Shown piece by piece: positions 9,529-18,604 of a stretch of 64,000 nucleotides of DNA. Each line of letters opens with the position of its first letter. Position 1 is the first letter of the stretch. The position numbers and the translations under genes were made by a program. Origin of the DNA: Phenylobacterium sp. J367 (GTDB taxonomy: Bacteria; Pseudomonadota; Alphaproteobacteria; Caulobacterales; Caulobacteraceae); assembly GCF_024699985.1 (NCBI RefSeq), contig NZ_JAJONA010000002.1, positions 62,001 to 126,000 of the forward strand. Reading direction: 5' to 3'. The notes under the pieces were generated by a model. It did no database searches. It saw nothing but the letters and a program-made list of their open reading frames with translations, and was not told where the DNA came from.

Positions 9529-9871
9529 GGTGTGTCCTCGTTCATGAGCTCCACATTCGGGGAAGAGGCTGCTCAGTCTGCCCCGCCCCCGCGTTTGCTC
9601 GCCAGTGTACGCCTCGACCAGCAGCCGGCATTACGCACGCCGCACGACTACGTGCATTGAAGCTCTACAACAACGATCCGAACAAACATGACTGTCAAGG
9701 TGGCGGCCCTCCGGTTGCTTGCTGACGGCCCTTGTGGAAATGTCGGCGGCGGCGGCGGCCCTCACCGGCCCCGCCTGCGGTCGAACACGACGCCTGGCGT
9801 CCGGTGACGGCTTGCGCTCGGCCCCGCGGCAGGCAACTCTGGCGGAGCGACGAGCGCAGCCGCGATGAGCC
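9529..9871. other. intergenic region
   Basis: About 340 nt between divergent genes (USP on minus, small membrane protein on plus). No conserved ORF; must hold the promoters of both. Confidence 0.4.
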
Positions 9872-10168
9872 ATGATGAGGACCACCCGTTCTGCCGAAAC
9901 AGACGCCGCAGATCTCCCGCCTGAGCCGCCCGAGGTGGAGGTCGCCTTGAAGGCGGTAGCGCAAGATCTGACGCGGGATTTCGGCGACACCGGCGAGAAC
10001 CTCCGGGACGCCATGGACCTGGCGCCGATCGCCGTGGTGAAGGCCGCCTCCGCCTTGGCTCAGGCGGCGACCCGTCCGCGCGTGCTCGCCTTCGGCCTGG
10101 CGGTGATCGTGGCTGGGGCGGTGATCCTGACTCTACGGCTGCAAAGGCCGCCTAAGCCGTCGCCGTAG
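9872..10168 (+). CDS. small single-span membrane protein
   Basis: 98 aa. Residues 1-65 are acidic/helical (EVEVALKAVAQDLTRDFG), followed by a C-terminal hydrophobic span (VLAFGLAVIVAGAVILTL) and a short basic Pro tail. This is the plan of tail-anchored stress proteins of the ElaB/YqjD/DUF883 kind, though no GxxxG signature is present. Start could be either of two adjacent ATGs at 9872 and 9875. Confidence 0.55.
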   Translation: MMRTTRSAETDAADLPPEPPEVEVALKAVAQDLTRDFGDTGENLRDAMDLAPIAVVKAASALAQAATRPRVLAFGLAVIVAGAVILTLRLQRPPKPSP

Positions 10169-10197
10169 TCCGTCTGGGAGCAGAAGATGTCCAAGAC

Positions 10198-10228
10198 GTT
10201 GTGGAGGGAGCGCCGCTTCCTCCACAAC
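10198..10228. terminator. strong hairpin between convergent genes
   Basis: Ten-base-pair perfect stem GTTGTGGAGG / CCTCCACAAC with an 11-nt loop, between the stops of the convergent genes ending at 10168 and 10256. Likely serves both. Confidence 0.7.
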
Positions 10229-10255
10229 TGCTTCCGGGAGCGCCTCGCGGGGGCC

Positions 10256-11521
10256 TCAAGCCGGCCCGGTCTCCGACGTCTTGTCCACCGCCGCCTTCGT
10301 GGTCCACCGCTCGGCAAGCCGGCCGGCGGCCTCACGCCCGCCAAGCCCGAAAGCCAGGGCGGCGGCGACCGCTGCAGACCCGAGGATGAGGCCGAACGCG
10401 AGGATTACGATTTCGTCAGCGATACCCATGAACTGAAGGCCCATCGCCGTGGCCAGAGCGATGGTGGACCAGCGCACGAGCGTCGAAGCGAAGCCGTGTT
10501 TGCTCCCCATCGATCGAGCGATGAAGGTGGCCAGGAAATGGGCGATCAGTACGCCCGCCGTGATGATTACGGCGCCAAACACCACCTGCCCGCCGAGCTC
10601 CAGCATTTGGCGCAGCAGGTCAGCCACGACGCTGAAGTTGAGCAGCCGAGCCGCTTCGACGGCCGAGAAGAGCATCACCGCGTAGAGGGCGATCTGGGCC
10701 ACCACTTTGGAAGGCGCGATGCTGACGGTCGCAGGATCGCTGGCGACGGCCGGATCGGACGAGGTCTCCGCTCCCGCGCTGTAGAGACCAGCGACCGCTT
10801 TGTCGAAGCCGAGCGAGGGCAGGATCTGCTCGATCAGGGTCGCGACCCAGCGGGCGATGACGAAGGCGATCGCCAGCACCATGGCCGCTGCAAGCAGGCG
10901 CGGGAGCGCGTCAAGTACGGTGGTCAGGACAGCAACGGCGGGGTCGGAGATAGCCGCGATTCCAAGTTGCTGGAGCGCCGCGATGGCGGCTGGAATCAGG
11001 ATGAGCACGAATACGACGATCCCGGCGGTGGGCGCTAGGCCCGTGGCTCCCGTGAGACGGCCGAACCCGGCCCGATCGAGTGTCCTGTCCACGGCAGCCG
11101 CGCTCATCGCCGCTTCCACCACTCGGCGCGCGAGGGTCGCGACGATGTAGCCGATGAAGAAAATCAGCGCCGCCCCCACAAGATTGGGGATGAAATGCGC
11201 TACGTCGGTGACAAGCACGTTCAGGGGTCCGACAGCTTCCGTCAGGCCGCGCACGCCGAGGATGCTGACTGCGGCGACCACGCCGATCAGGAGCACGAGC
11301 CAGTAGCCGAGGGACCCGAGCTGATGGCCCAAGGATTCCTTCGCCGGCTTGCCGGTGTTGTGGGCCGCCGCACCCGGCACCCGGTCGATAATGCGCGCCA
11401 GGGACCATCGCGCACCCTTAGCCAGAAACCAGGCTAGAAGGAGGACGATCACGGCGCTGAGGAGGCGCGGAGCCCAGACGGCGAACGCGCTAGTCCAATG
11501 AGGGTCGAACTCGAAAGGCAT
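10256..11521 (-). CDS. MscS-like protein with conserved TM-helix domain (CmpX-type)
   Basis: 421 aa, ATG 11521 with AAGGAACGAG upstream. About 8-9 hydrophobic helices. The repeated pattern of one helix followed by an amphipathic segment containing DR...A.AA.SA is that of the MS_channel-associated conserved TM helix family. The C-terminal segment LAFGLGGREAAGRLAERW is its best landmark. Members are putative small-conductance mechanosensitive or cell-envelope stress channels. The classical MscS beta domain is not visible. This gene has no partner in the second copy of the duplicated block. Confidence 0.75.
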   Translation of the reverse strand: MPFEFDPHWTSAFAVWAPRLLSAVIVLLLAWFLAKGARWSLARIIDRVPGAAAHNTGKPAKESLGHQLGSLGYWLVLLIGVVAAVSILGVRGLTEAVGPLNVLVTDVAHFIPNLVGAALIFFIGYIVATLARRVVEAAMSAAAVDRTLDRAGFGRLTGATGLAPTAGIVVFVLILIPAAIAALQQLGIAAISDPAVAVLTTVLDALPRLLAAAMVLAIAFVIARWVATLIEQILPSLGFDKAVAGLYSAGAETSSDPAVASDPATVSIAPSKVVAQIALYAVMLFSAVEAARLLNFSVVADLLRQMLELGGQVVFGAVIITAGVLIAHFLATFIARSMGSKHGFASTLVRWSTIALATAMGLQFMGIADEIVILAFGLILGSAAVAAALAFGLGGREAAGRLAERWTTKAAVDKTSETGPA

Positions 11522-11783
11522 GTCTCGTTCCTTGTTTTGATGTTGGGTACGCTGAAGGCGCAGGGATTACGGCGCGCCGCTTTGCGCGCGAGGGCCGCCG
11601 CTGTGTCCTCGCGCTGTACCCGCCAGCGGAGCTAGCGCTTGAGGCGGATGCGGCGGAACCAGTTGGGCGCAACCTTTCACGGCATCGCCTCGGCTCGCCC
11701 CAGGCGTGGGCGAGGAGGAAGCCGGCTACCAGGAAACAGGCGCCCAGGGCTTGAGCTATCTGCCAGCTAAGACCGATCCGCAT
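11490..11783 (-). CDS. small membrane protein, duplicated family
   Basis: From ATG 11783. The first 33 residues (MRIGLSWQIAQALGACFLVA, then GFLLAHAWG) match the 50-aa protein at 19120 closely: one N-terminal hydrophobic span. After about residue 35 the two differ and this frame runs on into the mscS start, so the true C-terminus is uncertain and a slip in 11640-11690 is possible. It sits directly behind the histidine-kinase-like gene in both copies. Confidence 0.5.
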   Translation of the reverse strand: MRIGLSWQIAQALGACFLVAGFLLAHAWGEPRRCRERLRPTGSAASASSASSAGGYSARTQRRPSRAKRRAVIPAPSAYPTSKQGTRHAFRVRPSLD

Positions 11784-11820
11784 GGTGGTGCTCCTGTTGT
11801 TGCGTCGGGGGCTTTGGCGC

Positions 11821-12503
11821 TCAGCTCCAGGCGCCGGAAGGGGGGTGCCGCGGGATCCGAACGAGCACCCGCAGACCTGTCTTCGTGGAGACAAACTCAG
11901 CGGCGCCGCCAGCCTTGCGCGCCAGTTGACGGATCAGCCGAAGCCCCAAGCTGTTGGAAGAGGCCGCATCAGGGGCCAGCCCAGGGCCATTGTCCGCCAC
12001 CTCGACGCAGACCCTGTTGAGGTCGTCGCGCCAGCACCGCACGGCGATCTGCACCATGGCGCTGCGCGGCTTCGCATGCTTCAGGGCGTTGGTCATCGCT
12101 TCGGACACAATCTGCCCAAGAGGCAGCACGGCCTCAGGCCGGACAGCGCAGTCGTCAGCCAACTCTTGGTGGAGCAAGACGCGCCCAGGAGACGTCAGGG
12201 CGGCGCTCCCGGCGACGCGGCGCAGATGGTCCGAGAGGGGAATGTCCTGGCCGGGGTGGAGGGCCAAGGCGCGGTGCAGTTCCGCCATTGCGAGCACCTG
12301 GGCCCGCAAACGCTCTAGGATCTGCGCCACGTCGTCTATTGAGTAAGCTTCCGCCCCTGGCGCAACTTGGTCGTTTCGAGCTGTGCCAGGCCCGCGAGCA
12401 TCGCAAGGTGATTGGCGATCCGGTGGTCGGCTTCCTGAGCCGGCGTCGTCAGGAGTTCGGCGTTGGCAAAGCCCAGGTTCCGCACCTGCTGATGAAAACC
12501 CAT
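11821..12503 (-). CDS. orphan histidine kinase (HisKA_2/HWE-like), copy 1, one frameshift
   Basis: Start ATG 12503 (MGFHQQVRNLGF), 227 aa after correction. The H-box-like EADHRIANHLAMLAGLAQ comes near residue 25, then HATPase motifs: N box LGQIVSEAMTNALKHA, G1 DNGPGLAP, G2 LGLRLIRQLARKAGG. There is no sensor, membrane or receiver domain, so it needs a partner. The frame slips at about 12357, where CAGGGGCGG should have a fifth G (LRQGAEAYS). Partner copy at 19310. The 100-nt upstream region is shared with two other genes. Confidence 0.75.
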
Positions 12504-12539
12504 GTCCAGCTCCTTTGCTTGTGGCGCGCCTCGCCTGAG

Positions 12540-12640
12540 GGCGACGCAACAGCGCCGCTAGCCTGATCTTGGTAGCCGCTGCAGAATATCAAGTAGAATT
12601 CAAAGGCCAGATCTAGATGATTTGAAGAACTGATCTTAGT
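12540..12640 (-). promoter_or_regulatory. conserved upstream element, copy 1 of 3
   Basis: Lies 37-137 nt upstream of the kinase start and aligns with 20030-20130 and 21900-22000. Shared words include TGATCTTGGTA, AGAATTC and ATGAT, with variable spacers. Function unknown; see the findings. Confidence 0.55.
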
Positions 12641-12806
12641 CACGCGGCCATTCAAGGACGTCGTTTGCCTAGCTCCGCGCCTGGGAGATGAGTTTTCCTT
12701 TCACTCAGGCGGGTGACGAGGGAGTTTTGGAGGGATGAGCCAAGGCAATGACCTTCATTGTCATTTCTCATTCGCAGTCGGGCGCAGCAGTCATCATCTC
12801 TAGCTG

Positions 12807-12854
12807 GCGGGCCGGGCCCCTCTGACGATCATCCTGGTCGTGATGTCGGACCGC
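12807..12854 (+). promoter_or_regulatory. structured leader element 1 (GGGCCCCTCTG / GATGTC type)
   Basis: Outer stem GCGGGCC with GGACCGC. Conserved internal strand GGGCCCCTCTG (12814-12824) faces GATGTC (12842-12847). Between them is the hairpin ACGATCA/TGGTCGT. Ends 89 nt before terB (12944). Confidence 0.75.
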
Positions 12855-12943
12855 ATCGGGTGCCTCGAAGCTGGGTCCGGTGTCGTTGCCTGTGCGCGCA
12901 CACCATCTGGCGTCGGCGCCCCCCTTTGAAGAGGGAACTAGCC

Positions 12944-13414
12944 ATGAACCATGTTGTCCGTCGTCGCCGGTCTCCGCCTGAAATCATGGCCAGCGATATC
13001 TGGACCCCCGGTGATGAGATCCAGTTGAACGCGCTGATTGCGGCCTGCGCCCTCGTGGCCCAAGCCGATGGCTGCGTACGACCCGAGGAACGCCACCGCA
13101 TGATCGCCCGGATGCGGAGCACTTCGGCGGCCGCGGTCTTCGGCATGCAGGAGGTGTTGCAGGGCTTCGAAACCCTCAGCGATCATCTCGCCCGCGATCG
13201 GCAGGACGGGGCGGCTGTGGCCGAAGCGGCGGTCCGCCGGCTGGCCGGACAGGCAGGTGTCTCGCGACGCCTGATCGACACCGCGGCTGCGATCGCTCAG
13301 GCGGACGGCGATTACGATGCCGAAGAACACTCTGTTGTGCTGCAGCTGTGCGAGCTTCTCGGCCTTCCAGTTGCCGCCTGTGCTGCGCGAGTCGATTTGG
13401 ACGCGCCCACGTGA
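12944..13414 (+). CDS. TerB-like protein 1, module A
   Basis: 156 aa, ATG 12944 after GAAGAGGGA. TerB-fold acidic motif repeated: VAQADGCVRPEE near residue 32 and IAQADGDYDAEE near 125, the metal-binding helices of the TerB family. Collinear with 22292 (about 75% identical by eye). It overlaps the next small gene by 4 nt. TerB-like proteins occur in tellurite or general stress clusters; here the company is SbtA and USPs. Confidence 0.8.
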   Translation: MNHVVRRRRSPPEIMASDIWTPGDEIQLNALIAACALVAQADGCVRPEERHRMIARMRSTSAAAVFGMQEVLQGFETLSDHLARDRQDGAAVAEAAVRRLAGQAGVSRRLIDTAAAIAQADGDYDAEEHSVVLQLCELLGLPVAACAARVDLDAPT

Positions 13415-13599
13415 GGATCGGCCCATCCACCCTGCCGCTTTGGAGCGCAGCCTGGTCAGCTCAGCTGGCGCAGACGGTCGTGCTGGCCGCAAGTCACCGC
13501 AGCAGCGCGACGGATCGTCCGGTGGAGGCCATCGCGCCTGTGCAAGAGCCCGCAGCCACGCCGCGGCCCGGTCCTCGCATCGTCGACATCCGGGTGTGA
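13411..13599 (+). CDS. conserved 62-aa protein overlapping terB1
   Basis: GTG 13411 overlaps the terB stop (GTGA). Begins VRIGPSTLPLWSAAWSAQLA, has a short semi-hydrophobic helix (QTVVLAAS), a Pro-rich linker and ends GPRIVDIRV. The second module has the same protein at 22759, also coupled to terB, with identical end VDIRV. Conservation in both copies makes it a real gene despite its size. No family recognised. Confidence 0.6.
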   Translation: MRIGPSTLPLWSAAWSAQLAQTVVLAASHRSSATDRPVEAIAPVQEPAATPRPGPRIVDIRV

Positions 13600-13665
13600 A
13601 CCTGCACCACCTCGCTCTAGCGCCCCGCGCCGCCACACCCTCCTCAGGGCGTGAGGCCTGCACGC

Positions 13666-14563
13666 CTAAGCAGCGGCGTGCAGGGCGTGGCGGCGATCGA
13701 GCGCGCTGAGCACAAACTCTGCGAGCCGGGCCGCCGCCATGGGGACAGCGGTCCGGGCGCGCAGCAGCGCGATCTCCGCATCGGGCAGAATGGGCAAGCC
13801 GTCGCTTTCTCCCAACACGACCAGATCCGCCGGCGCCATATCTCGCGGCAACACCGTAACGCCCAGCCCCGCCCGCAAAGCGGCATGCTGGCCGGCGAGC
13901 GAGGGACTCGTATAGGCGCAGCGCCAGGGCCGGCCGGAGGCTTCGAGCGCGGCAATGGCGCGCTTGCGGTACACGCAGGGCGATGGAGCGAGGATCAGGG
14001 AGCGACCGATGCCCCCTCTAGGACGCTCTTGTCCGCCGCGACCCACACGAGATGCTCGCGCCACACGCGCACGCCCTGGTCAGGTCCTAAAGGTTCTCGC
14101 TTCACAAGCGCGACATCAAGCTGCCCCTCGCGAAGCTTTCGAGAAGGTGAAGGGTGAGGTCGCAGGTGACGGTGAGCGCGACCTTCGGATGGAGCCGTGC
14201 GAATTGCCCGAGGATGTCGGGCAGATGGACCGTCGCGAAATCCTCCGGCGCTCCGAGTCGGACCTCGCCTTCGATGTCGTCGCCTCTCACCTCCGCGAGT
14301 ATTTCGTCGTTCACGCGCAGAAGCCGGCGCGCCTGCGGAAGGAAGATTTCGCCTTCTTCGGTGAGCACGACATGACGTGGATCTCGCGATAGCAGGGTGA
14401 CACCCACCTGATCTTCGAGCCGGCGCATCTGCAGGCTGACGGCGGACTGGCTGCGGCCCAAGCGCTGCCCTGCCCGTGTGAAGTTTTGCGCCTCCACCAC
14501 GGTGACGAAGGTCCGGATCAGGTCCAGATCAAGATTGACGTTTCTTTGGGTGCGGTGAGGCAT
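13666..14563 (-). CDS. LysR-type regulator, module A, frameshifted
   Basis: Start ATG 14563 (MPHRTQRNVNLDLDLIRTF). N-terminal winged HTH with ARAGQRLGRSQSAVSLQMRR, then a LysR effector domain ending SALDRRHALHAAA. Breaks at about 14125-14135 (an A run: CTCGAAAGC should read one A more, giving LLEKLREGQ) and near 14010-14040. Full length about 299 aa. Divergent from the SbtA gene, a CbbR/CmpR-like arrangement, so it probably senses a metabolite of carbon status and controls sbtA. Confidence 0.8.
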
Positions 14564-14657
14564 AATTAGCGCAGCATATCGGTTCGATGCCAAATATCAA
14601 GGTTACGCCTTTGCAGCTGCCAGGGTAAGGCCGCCGCCTGCATCCTGTGAGCACCCG
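14564..14657. promoter_or_regulatory. lysR-sbtA divergent promoter, module A
   Basis: The 94-nt gap is nearly the same as 23929-24021. Shared blocks are GCATATCGGTTC, AATATCAAGG and GGTAAGGCCGCCGC. ATATCGGTT/AATATCAAG gives a T-N11-A style LysR dyad. Likely the LysR binding region. Confidence 0.5.
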
Positions 14658-15624
14658 ATGGACCTCAGCACACCCAGGCCCTGGCCGCGCCCGGCACTCT
14701 GTTCTTCATCTTGGGCGGGTCGCAGGCTTCGCCCGTTCCGATCTCAGCGTTCCAGAGCAGGTCTCGCGCGGTCTGGCGCTCTACCTGATGCTATGCATTG
14801 GGTTCAAAGGGGGCGTGGAGGCTCGTGTTCATGGCGCGGACGCCGCGATGATCAGCGCGGGTATCGCCGGCCTGCTGCTGAGCTTTGTCACCCCCTTCGT
14901 CGTCTTCGGGCTCCTCCAACGCCTGGGCCGCATCGATCGGTCAACCAGCGCCGCAACCGGCGCGGCCTACGGTTCGGTTTCGGTGGTAACCTTTGCGGCC
15001 GCGAGCGAGTTTCTCAGAAGCATCGGCTTGGCGCCGGCGGGTTATATGGCCGCGGTTCTCGCCGTCATGGAGACGCCGGCGATCCTCGCTGGCTTGCTGT
15101 TGGCGCGTCGCGCGCCGGCCTCCGCCCGTTCGGCGACCGCCGCTCGCGCGCTGCATGAGGTGTTCTTCAACGGCGCTCTGATGCTGCTCGTAGGAAGCTT
15201 CGTCGTCGGCTTGGCGACGGGCGAATCCGGGATGAGCAAGCTGGAACCTTTCGTGAACGCAATTTTCCAAGGCGCGCTCTGCTTCTTCCTTCTCGATATG
15301 GGGCTGACAGCAGCAAGGAGCCTGCAGGCTCGGCGGCCGCTACATCCAAGCCTCATTGGACTCGGCATCGCCATTCCTCTGGCGTGCGCGGCCGTGGCGC
15401 TCGCGGCGGCGGCGATCCTGAGCCTGCCAGTTCCGGAAGCCGCCATGCTCATGGTGCTGGCCGGCTCGGCGTCCTACATCGCTGTTCCCGCGGCGATGCG
15501 CCTTGCGCTGCCGGAAGCGAATGCCGGCGTCTATGTCACGCTTCCGCTTGCGGTGACCTTCCCTTTCAATCTGCTCGTGGGCATTCCGCTCTATGCCTGG
15601 ATCGCTTCTGCGTTGCTTGGTTAG
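14658..15624 (+). CDS. SbtA-like Na+-dependent bicarbonate transporter, module A, frameshifts near start
   Basis: About 322 aa, ten hydrophobic helices. SbtA/DUF897 hallmarks: LSVPEQVSRGLALYLMLCIG then FKGGVEA near residue 45, AYGSVSVVTFAAA, LAVMETPAILAGLLL, and the repeat-related SASYIAVPAAMRLALPEANA. Frame breaks in the first 20 codons (about 14668-14715); the second copy shows the expected N-terminus (MDFSTLQALAAPGTLFFILG). Predicted to import HCO3- with Na+. Partner regulator is divergent. Confidence 0.85.
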
Positions 15625-15706
15625 GATGAGCGGCGCTTGTCATCCACATCGCCTTTACTCATCGGCCGCGGCCTTGCGTCCGATAGCAGCGCCGCTGACA
15701 TCTACA

Positions 15707-15765
15707 GCGGACCGGGCCCCTCTGGTGCAGCCTGCGGCGTGCAGCGCGACACGATGTCGGTCCAC
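15707..15765 (+). promoter_or_regulatory. structured leader element 2
   Basis: Stem GCGGACC / GGTCCAC, core GGGCCCCTCTG at 15714-15724, a longer inner hairpin, GATGTC at 15753-15758. 50 nt before the 99-aa gene at 15816. An ACATCTACAGC block precedes it, as in copy 5. Confidence 0.75.
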
Positions 15766-15815
15766 ACAGAAGGCCGCCCGCCTTGGGGGCGCGGCCGCAG
15801 CGACCGGAGGGTTTG

Positions 15816-16115
15816 ATGTTCTTGACGATGATGAGGAGCTGTCAGCAGGAAGTTCGCGCCGCTCGCGCAGCGCTCAGCGATGAGCGGTGCAAGGCGCAGC
15901 CGGATCCGACGCGCATCGCCGCGCTGGAAGCTTGTGAGCGTCGCGCGCTGGCGACAGCGATCCTGGGGCAGATCTGGTGGGGTCCGTACTGGGCCGTCGC
16001 TGACCTCTGGTGGGGACGCGGAGCCGATGCCGATACGGGTTCAGCCTCGGATGGCCCGGGCGAACATCCGAGACCCCGGACGCAGCCCACGCCCATGTTG
16101 ATGGCAGCGGAGTAG
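15816..16115 (+). CDS. conserved 99-aa protein with WGPYW motif, module A
   Basis: ATG 15816 with GACCGGAGG at the right distance. Residues 1-45 helical with charged repeats (CQQEVRAARAAL, RIAALEACERRALA), then a short aromatic hydrophobic stretch (ILGQIWWGPYWAVADLWWG), then a disordered tail ending MLMAAE. The copy at 25184 keeps the helical part, WGPYW and the MLMAAE end. Possibly a peripheral or single-span membrane protein. Not recognised. Confidence 0.65.
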   Translation: MFLTMMRSCQQEVRAARAALSDERCKAQPDPTRIAALEACERRALATAILGQIWWGPYWAVADLWWGRGADADTGSASDGPGEHPRPRTQPTPMLMAAE

Positions 16116-16123
16116 TCAAGCAA

Positions 16124-16570
16124 ATGCCCGGAAACCGCCGAGACTACGAGGCTGTCCGAACCGAACTCCCGCAGCCGAGCCATCCGGTGTTCGGGCCCGC
16201 GCTCGCGGCCGCATGCGCAATGGTTGCAAGCGCTGACGGCTGGCCGTCGGATGAGGAGCGCACTCAGCTTCTCCAGCGAATGCGCCTTCTGGCCGCCGGC
16301 GGGACCCTGGACCTGAACGGGCTTGTCGAGACCTTCGACGGCTTGCTCGAGGCCCTGCTCTCAGACCCCGGGAAAGCGGAGGCGAGGTGTCTGGCGCTCA
16401 TTGAGCCCCTCAGTGAAGAACCCGACCTAAGGCTCGCCCTCGCCCACGCCTGCAACGCCGTAGCGATGGCTGACGGCGGCTACGACGAGGCAGAGCGCAA
16501 TGTCGCCCTCCGCATCTGCCGAGCCATCAAGGTCGCACCGGAGGAGATCGGCATTGAAAGTGCGCGGTAG
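16124..16570 (+). CDS. TerB-like protein 2, module A
   Basis: 148 aa from ATG 16124. TerB repeats: CAMVASADGWPSDEERTQLL near residue 27 and NAVAMADGGYDEAERNVALR near 115, both with the D-G-x-x-x-x-E pattern. Different from terB1 but same fold. Collinear copy at 25480. Follows the 99-aa gene by 8 nt, so the two share the leader at 15707. Confidence 0.8.
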   Translation: MPGNRRDYEAVRTELPQPSHPVFGPALAAACAMVASADGWPSDEERTQLLQRMRLLAAGGTLDLNGLVETFDGLLEALLSDPGKAEARCLALIEPLSEEPDLRLALAHACNAVAMADGGYDEAERNVALRICRAIKVAPEEIGIESAR

Positions 16571-16589
16571 ACCTGACCGTTCCGCCGGC

Positions 16590-16907
16590 GTGAGCGATCG
16601 GACCGATACGCGGCGCCAGACGCTCGGCTGCTCGCCACCGAAGACCATGCTGCTTGCGACGGACCTGAGCAGCCGCTGTGATCGCGCGCTGGACCGATCG
16701 CTGCAGCTAGCTCGGCGCTGGAACGCGCGACTTGTCGTGCTGACGGTCGTCGAACCTGAGCCGCCCAGGCGCGAGCCCGTGTTCGAGCTGCCGAGCTGGC
16801 GCCGCCCGCCTGACCGACCGAGCGCTGTCGAGGCTCGCCTGCGCCGAGATCTGCACGAGCACGGGACGGTCGTCGACGTGAAGGTAGTCGAAGGAGATCC
16901 AGCGGCC
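16590..16907 (+). pseudogene. universal stress protein truncated by IS, module A
   Basis: Begins at GTG 16590 or ATG 16648 (MLLATDLSSRCDRALDRSLQ). Matches the first 90 residues of the tandem USP at 25999 and stops at VVEGDPAA exactly where the IS begins. About 200 residues including the whole second domain are missing. A stop is created by the IS end. Confidence 0.85.
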
Positions 16908-16935
16908 TGATCTTCCCCCGAAAAAGTGGACGGGG

Positions 16936-17796
16936 TTAGGCCGCTCGGCGCTTGGCGTCGGCTGGGCTGACGTAGCCCAGGGCTGAGTGCAGGCGGCGGG
17001 GATTGTAGAAGCCCTCGATGTACTGGAACAGATCGCGCCGGGCCTGGTCGCGGGTGGCGTAGACCCGGTGGTGGACGCGCTCGGTCTTGAGGGTGTGGAA
17101 GAAGCTCTCCATCGGGGCGTTGTCCCAGCAGTCGCCCTTGCGGCTCATGGAGGGCGTAATCCCTGAGCCGGCAAGGGCCTGGCGGTAGGCCTCGGCGGCG
17201 TACTGGATGCCGCGGTCGGAGTGATGGATCAGCCCAGGCGCCGGTCGCTGGCGCTGGACGGCCATGGTGAGCGCGTCGAGCGCGATCTCAGTGTGCAGGG
17301 TCTGGCGCATCGACCAACCGACGATCTTGCGGGTGTGCATGTCGAGTATCGCGGCGAGGTAGAGCCACCCCTCGCCGGTGGGGATGTAGGTGAGGTCGGC
17401 GAGCCAGATCTGGTTGGGAGCGGCGGCCTGGAAGTTGCGGGCGAGCCGGTTGGGGGCGATCGGATAGCCATGACGGCTGTCCGTGGTCCGGGCCCGGCGA
17501 GGCAGCGCCGCCAGCCCGCGGATGCCGGCGCGGCGCATCAGGCGCTCGATACGTGAGCGGCCGACCCGACGTCCGTGGCCGCGCAGGATGGCGTGGACCC
17601 GGGGCGAGCCGTAGGTCCCGCTGCTCTCGGCGTGGATCAGGCGGATGTCGTCGAGCAGAGCCCGGTTGGCCGCAGCGCGCCGGCTCTCGGGCCGGGCGCG
17701 CCAGGCGTAGTAGCCGCTGGCCGACAGCCCCAGGACCGCGCACATCACCCGAACCGGCCAGACCGCTCGATGCTCATCGACGAACCCGAACTTCAT
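16936..17796 (-). CDS. IS3-family transposase OrfB (DDE)
   Basis: 286 aa integrase-fold transposase starting MKFGFVDEHRAVWPV, ATG overlapping the orfA stop as ATGA. The HTH_21 region includes SGTYGSPRVHAILR. DDE residues: D in WLADLTYIP, D in HHSDRGIQYA, E in APMESFFHTLKTE. The end GFYNPRRLHSALGY is typical. Intact. Confidence 0.92.
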   Translation of the reverse strand: MKFGFVDEHRAVWPVRVMCAVLGLSASGYYAWRARPESRRAAANRALLDDIRLIHAESSGTYGSPRVHAILRGHGRRVGRSRIERLMRRAGIRGLAALPRRARTTDSRHGYPIAPNRLARNFQAAAPNQIWLADLTYIPTGEGWLYLAAILDMHTRKIVGWSMRQTLHTEIALDALTMAVQRQRPAPGLIHHSDRGIQYAAEAYRQALAGSGITPSMSRKGDCWDNAPMESFFHTLKTERVHHRVYATRDQARRDLFQYIEGFYNPRRLHSALGYVSPADAKRRAA

Positions 17797-18106
17797 CGGG
17801 AGGCCGCTCCGAAGATGAGCGCGGCTTTTTTTAGGATGTCGCGCTCCATCCGCAGCCGCTCGTTCTCGCGACGCAACCGGGCGACCTCCGCGGCCAGATC
17901 AGACGGCGACGGGGCCGGCGCCTGCGTGGTGGGCGCCACGCCGCCCCCGTCGCCTGCGCCCCGAACCGCATCATCCATCGTCGCAGCACCGTCTCGTGCA
18001 GTCCCAACTCGCGAGCCACGGCGCCGGCCGATAGCCCGCTGCTCCTCACACGATCCACCGCCTCCCGCTTGAAGGCCTCCGGAAACACCCGGCGCGTACC
18101 GCTCAT
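17793..18106 (-). CDS. IS3-family transposase OrfA, one frameshift
   Basis: About 105 aa. N-terminal HTH (FPEAFKREAVDRVRSSGLSA then VARELGLHETVLRRWM), and the C-terminal leucine zipper ARLRRENERLRMERDILKKA is in another frame. Restoring one G in the run at about 17940 joins them. This is separate from the programmed orfA-orfB frameshift of the family. Confidence 0.85.
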
Positions 18107-18168
18107 CTGACACTCCTCTCCAGCTCCTCAGAGCTAGCATGGGTGTCCACTGAAACGAGGGAGGATCA

Positions 18169-18475
18169 GGGTAGCCGCCGTGGGCGGCCGAGATGGCGAA
18201 GGTCGCGTCCCACACCAGAATGCGGATGTCCAGCTTGGGTTTGGCGTGCGCAAGCCCCATTAGGACGCGGCCGATTTCGTCGGGATCATCCGGCCCTTCA
18301 TGGCCATCAGGGGCGAGCCGCGTGCGGGGATCGAAGCTCCAACCGAGGATATGGATCGACCTTTCGGCGGCTTCAAAGGCTGCGGCGAGAGCGTGATAGT
18401 AGGCCTCAGTATCGATGAGGAGCCCGACCCGAGTGGCTTTATTGACCTCACTGCCGTGGTGGGCGCTTTCGCCAT
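18169..18475 (-). pseudogene. N-terminal fragment of second PLD-family gene
   Basis: Carries VGLLIDTEAYYHALAAAFEA, GWSFDPRTRLAPDGHEGPDD and LDIRILVWDATFAISAAH, the first ~95 residues of the PLD gene at 6308-7700, then runs straight into the IS. The remaining ~370 residues, with both HKD motifs, are absent from the window. Confidence 0.85.
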
Positions 18476-18604
18476 CTGACCGCGTTATCGTAACACACCC
18501 TCCCCTTGCGGTCGCTTAGTCTGGCCTTCGCCCGGCTATCTTGCGAACTCCTGAGGTGCTTAGCCAGCAAGACACGTCGCAAACGCTCAAACAAGTAATA
18601 GTGG

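Larger units (their letters stand above)
16908..18168 (-). mobile_element. IS3-family insertion sequence, 1261 bp
   Basis: Bounded by imperfect inverted repeats starting TGATC at 16908 and ending GATCA at 18168; each end has an AGTGGAC block about 20 bases in. Two overlapping ORFs (orfA 18106-17793, orfB 17796-16936) on the minus strand. No 3-4 bp target duplication is visible (left flank GCGGCC, right flank GGGTAG). That fits a deletion between the usp and PLD fragments rather than a simple insertion. Confidence 0.88.

Noticed and set aside
10187..11038. Long plus-strand frame across the MscS-like gene
   Set aside because: Antisense shadow of the well-supported minus-strand gene; charged low-complexity product with no ribosome site.
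17793..18106. Break in orfA as the programmed -1 frameshift of IS3 elements
   Set aside because: The programmed site should lie at the orfA/orfB overlap (about 17795); this break is 150 nt earlier in a G run and looks like the other sequence slips.
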